Assembly: GCA_045595165.1 (NCBI GenBank)
Contig: JAZNZY010000039.1
Span: 1-22,273, forward strand
Source of the DNA: SFLA01 sp045595165
GTDB taxonomy: Bacteria > Bacillota > Clostridia > Oscillospirales > CAG-382
Direction: 5' to 3'
DNA length: 22,273 nt
Shown: positions 22,245 through 22,273 of the stretch, one piece after another
Layout: each line of letters opens with the position of its first letter
Position numbering within the stretch: the stretch's first letter is position 1
Position numbers and translations under genes: made by a program
Notes under the pieces: model-generated
Database searches by the model: none
The model's input: the letters and a program-made list of their open reading frames with translations, nothing else
What the model was told of the DNA's origin: nothing

Positions 22245-22273
22245 TGATTTGTAGTATTTTTTACTTTCTGTTG

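Overview
The window is 22.3 kb of tightly packed bacterial chromosome. It most likely comes from an uncultured, gut-type member of class Clostridia (Firmicutes). Three things point there: the rpmG-secE-nusG-rplK-rplA-rplJ order with Firmicutes-style leaders, the paired GlgC/GlgD ADP-glucose pyrophosphorylase typical of Firmicutes glycogen operons, and a SigH-like sigma factor. Promoters are near-consensus sigma-A types, mostly with 17-nt spacers. I found no tRNA, rRNA, CRISPR array, transposase or phage gene.

Left part, minus strand: (i) 1-2974 holds rplJ (cut by the window edge), rplA, rplK, nusG, secE and rpmG. rpmG and rplJ each have their own promoter. There is a clear L10 leader with a terminator-type attenuator before rplJ, and a probable L1-binding mRNA mimic before rplK. 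(ii) 3029-3880 is an orphan lipoprotein gene. (iii) 3977-5572 is an overlapping tsaE-tsaB-rpiB operon (tRNA t6A synthesis plus ribose-5-phosphate isomerase B). (iv) 5586-6502 is a small plus-strand cassette with a six-helix membrane protein of unknown function. It has its own consensus promoter and is bracketed by related hairpins and by two 7-bp-period tandem arrays in opposite orientation. This is the most accessory-looking part of the window. (v) 6503-9315 is the classical rpsO-pnp pair on the minus strand.

Right part, plus strand: 9353-10121 holds a membrane-anchored WG-repeat protein gene with its own promoter and terminator. A promoter at 10147-10175 then drives a seven-gene glycogen operon: glgB, glgC, glgD, glgA, glgP, a GH13 neopullulanase-like amylase, and a NahK-like anomeric sugar kinase. 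The gene ends overlap or nearly touch. Synthesis (GlgCD makes ADP-glucose, GlgA elongates, GlgB branches) and breakdown (GlgP phosphorolysis, GH13 hydrolysis) are thus on one transcript. The kinase at the end is the least expected partner: it could return a free sugar to the sugar-1-phosphate pool. After it come a SigH-like sigma factor gene and a double zinc-ribbon protein gene, closed by a strong terminator and a separate palindrome.

Most genes are housekeeping and firmly identified. The more interesting points are the kinase in the glycogen operon, the heptamer-bracketed membrane-protein cassette, the missing conventional start for the amylase, the SigH-like gene lying away from its usual place next to rpmG, and the two ribosomal-protein RNA regulators.
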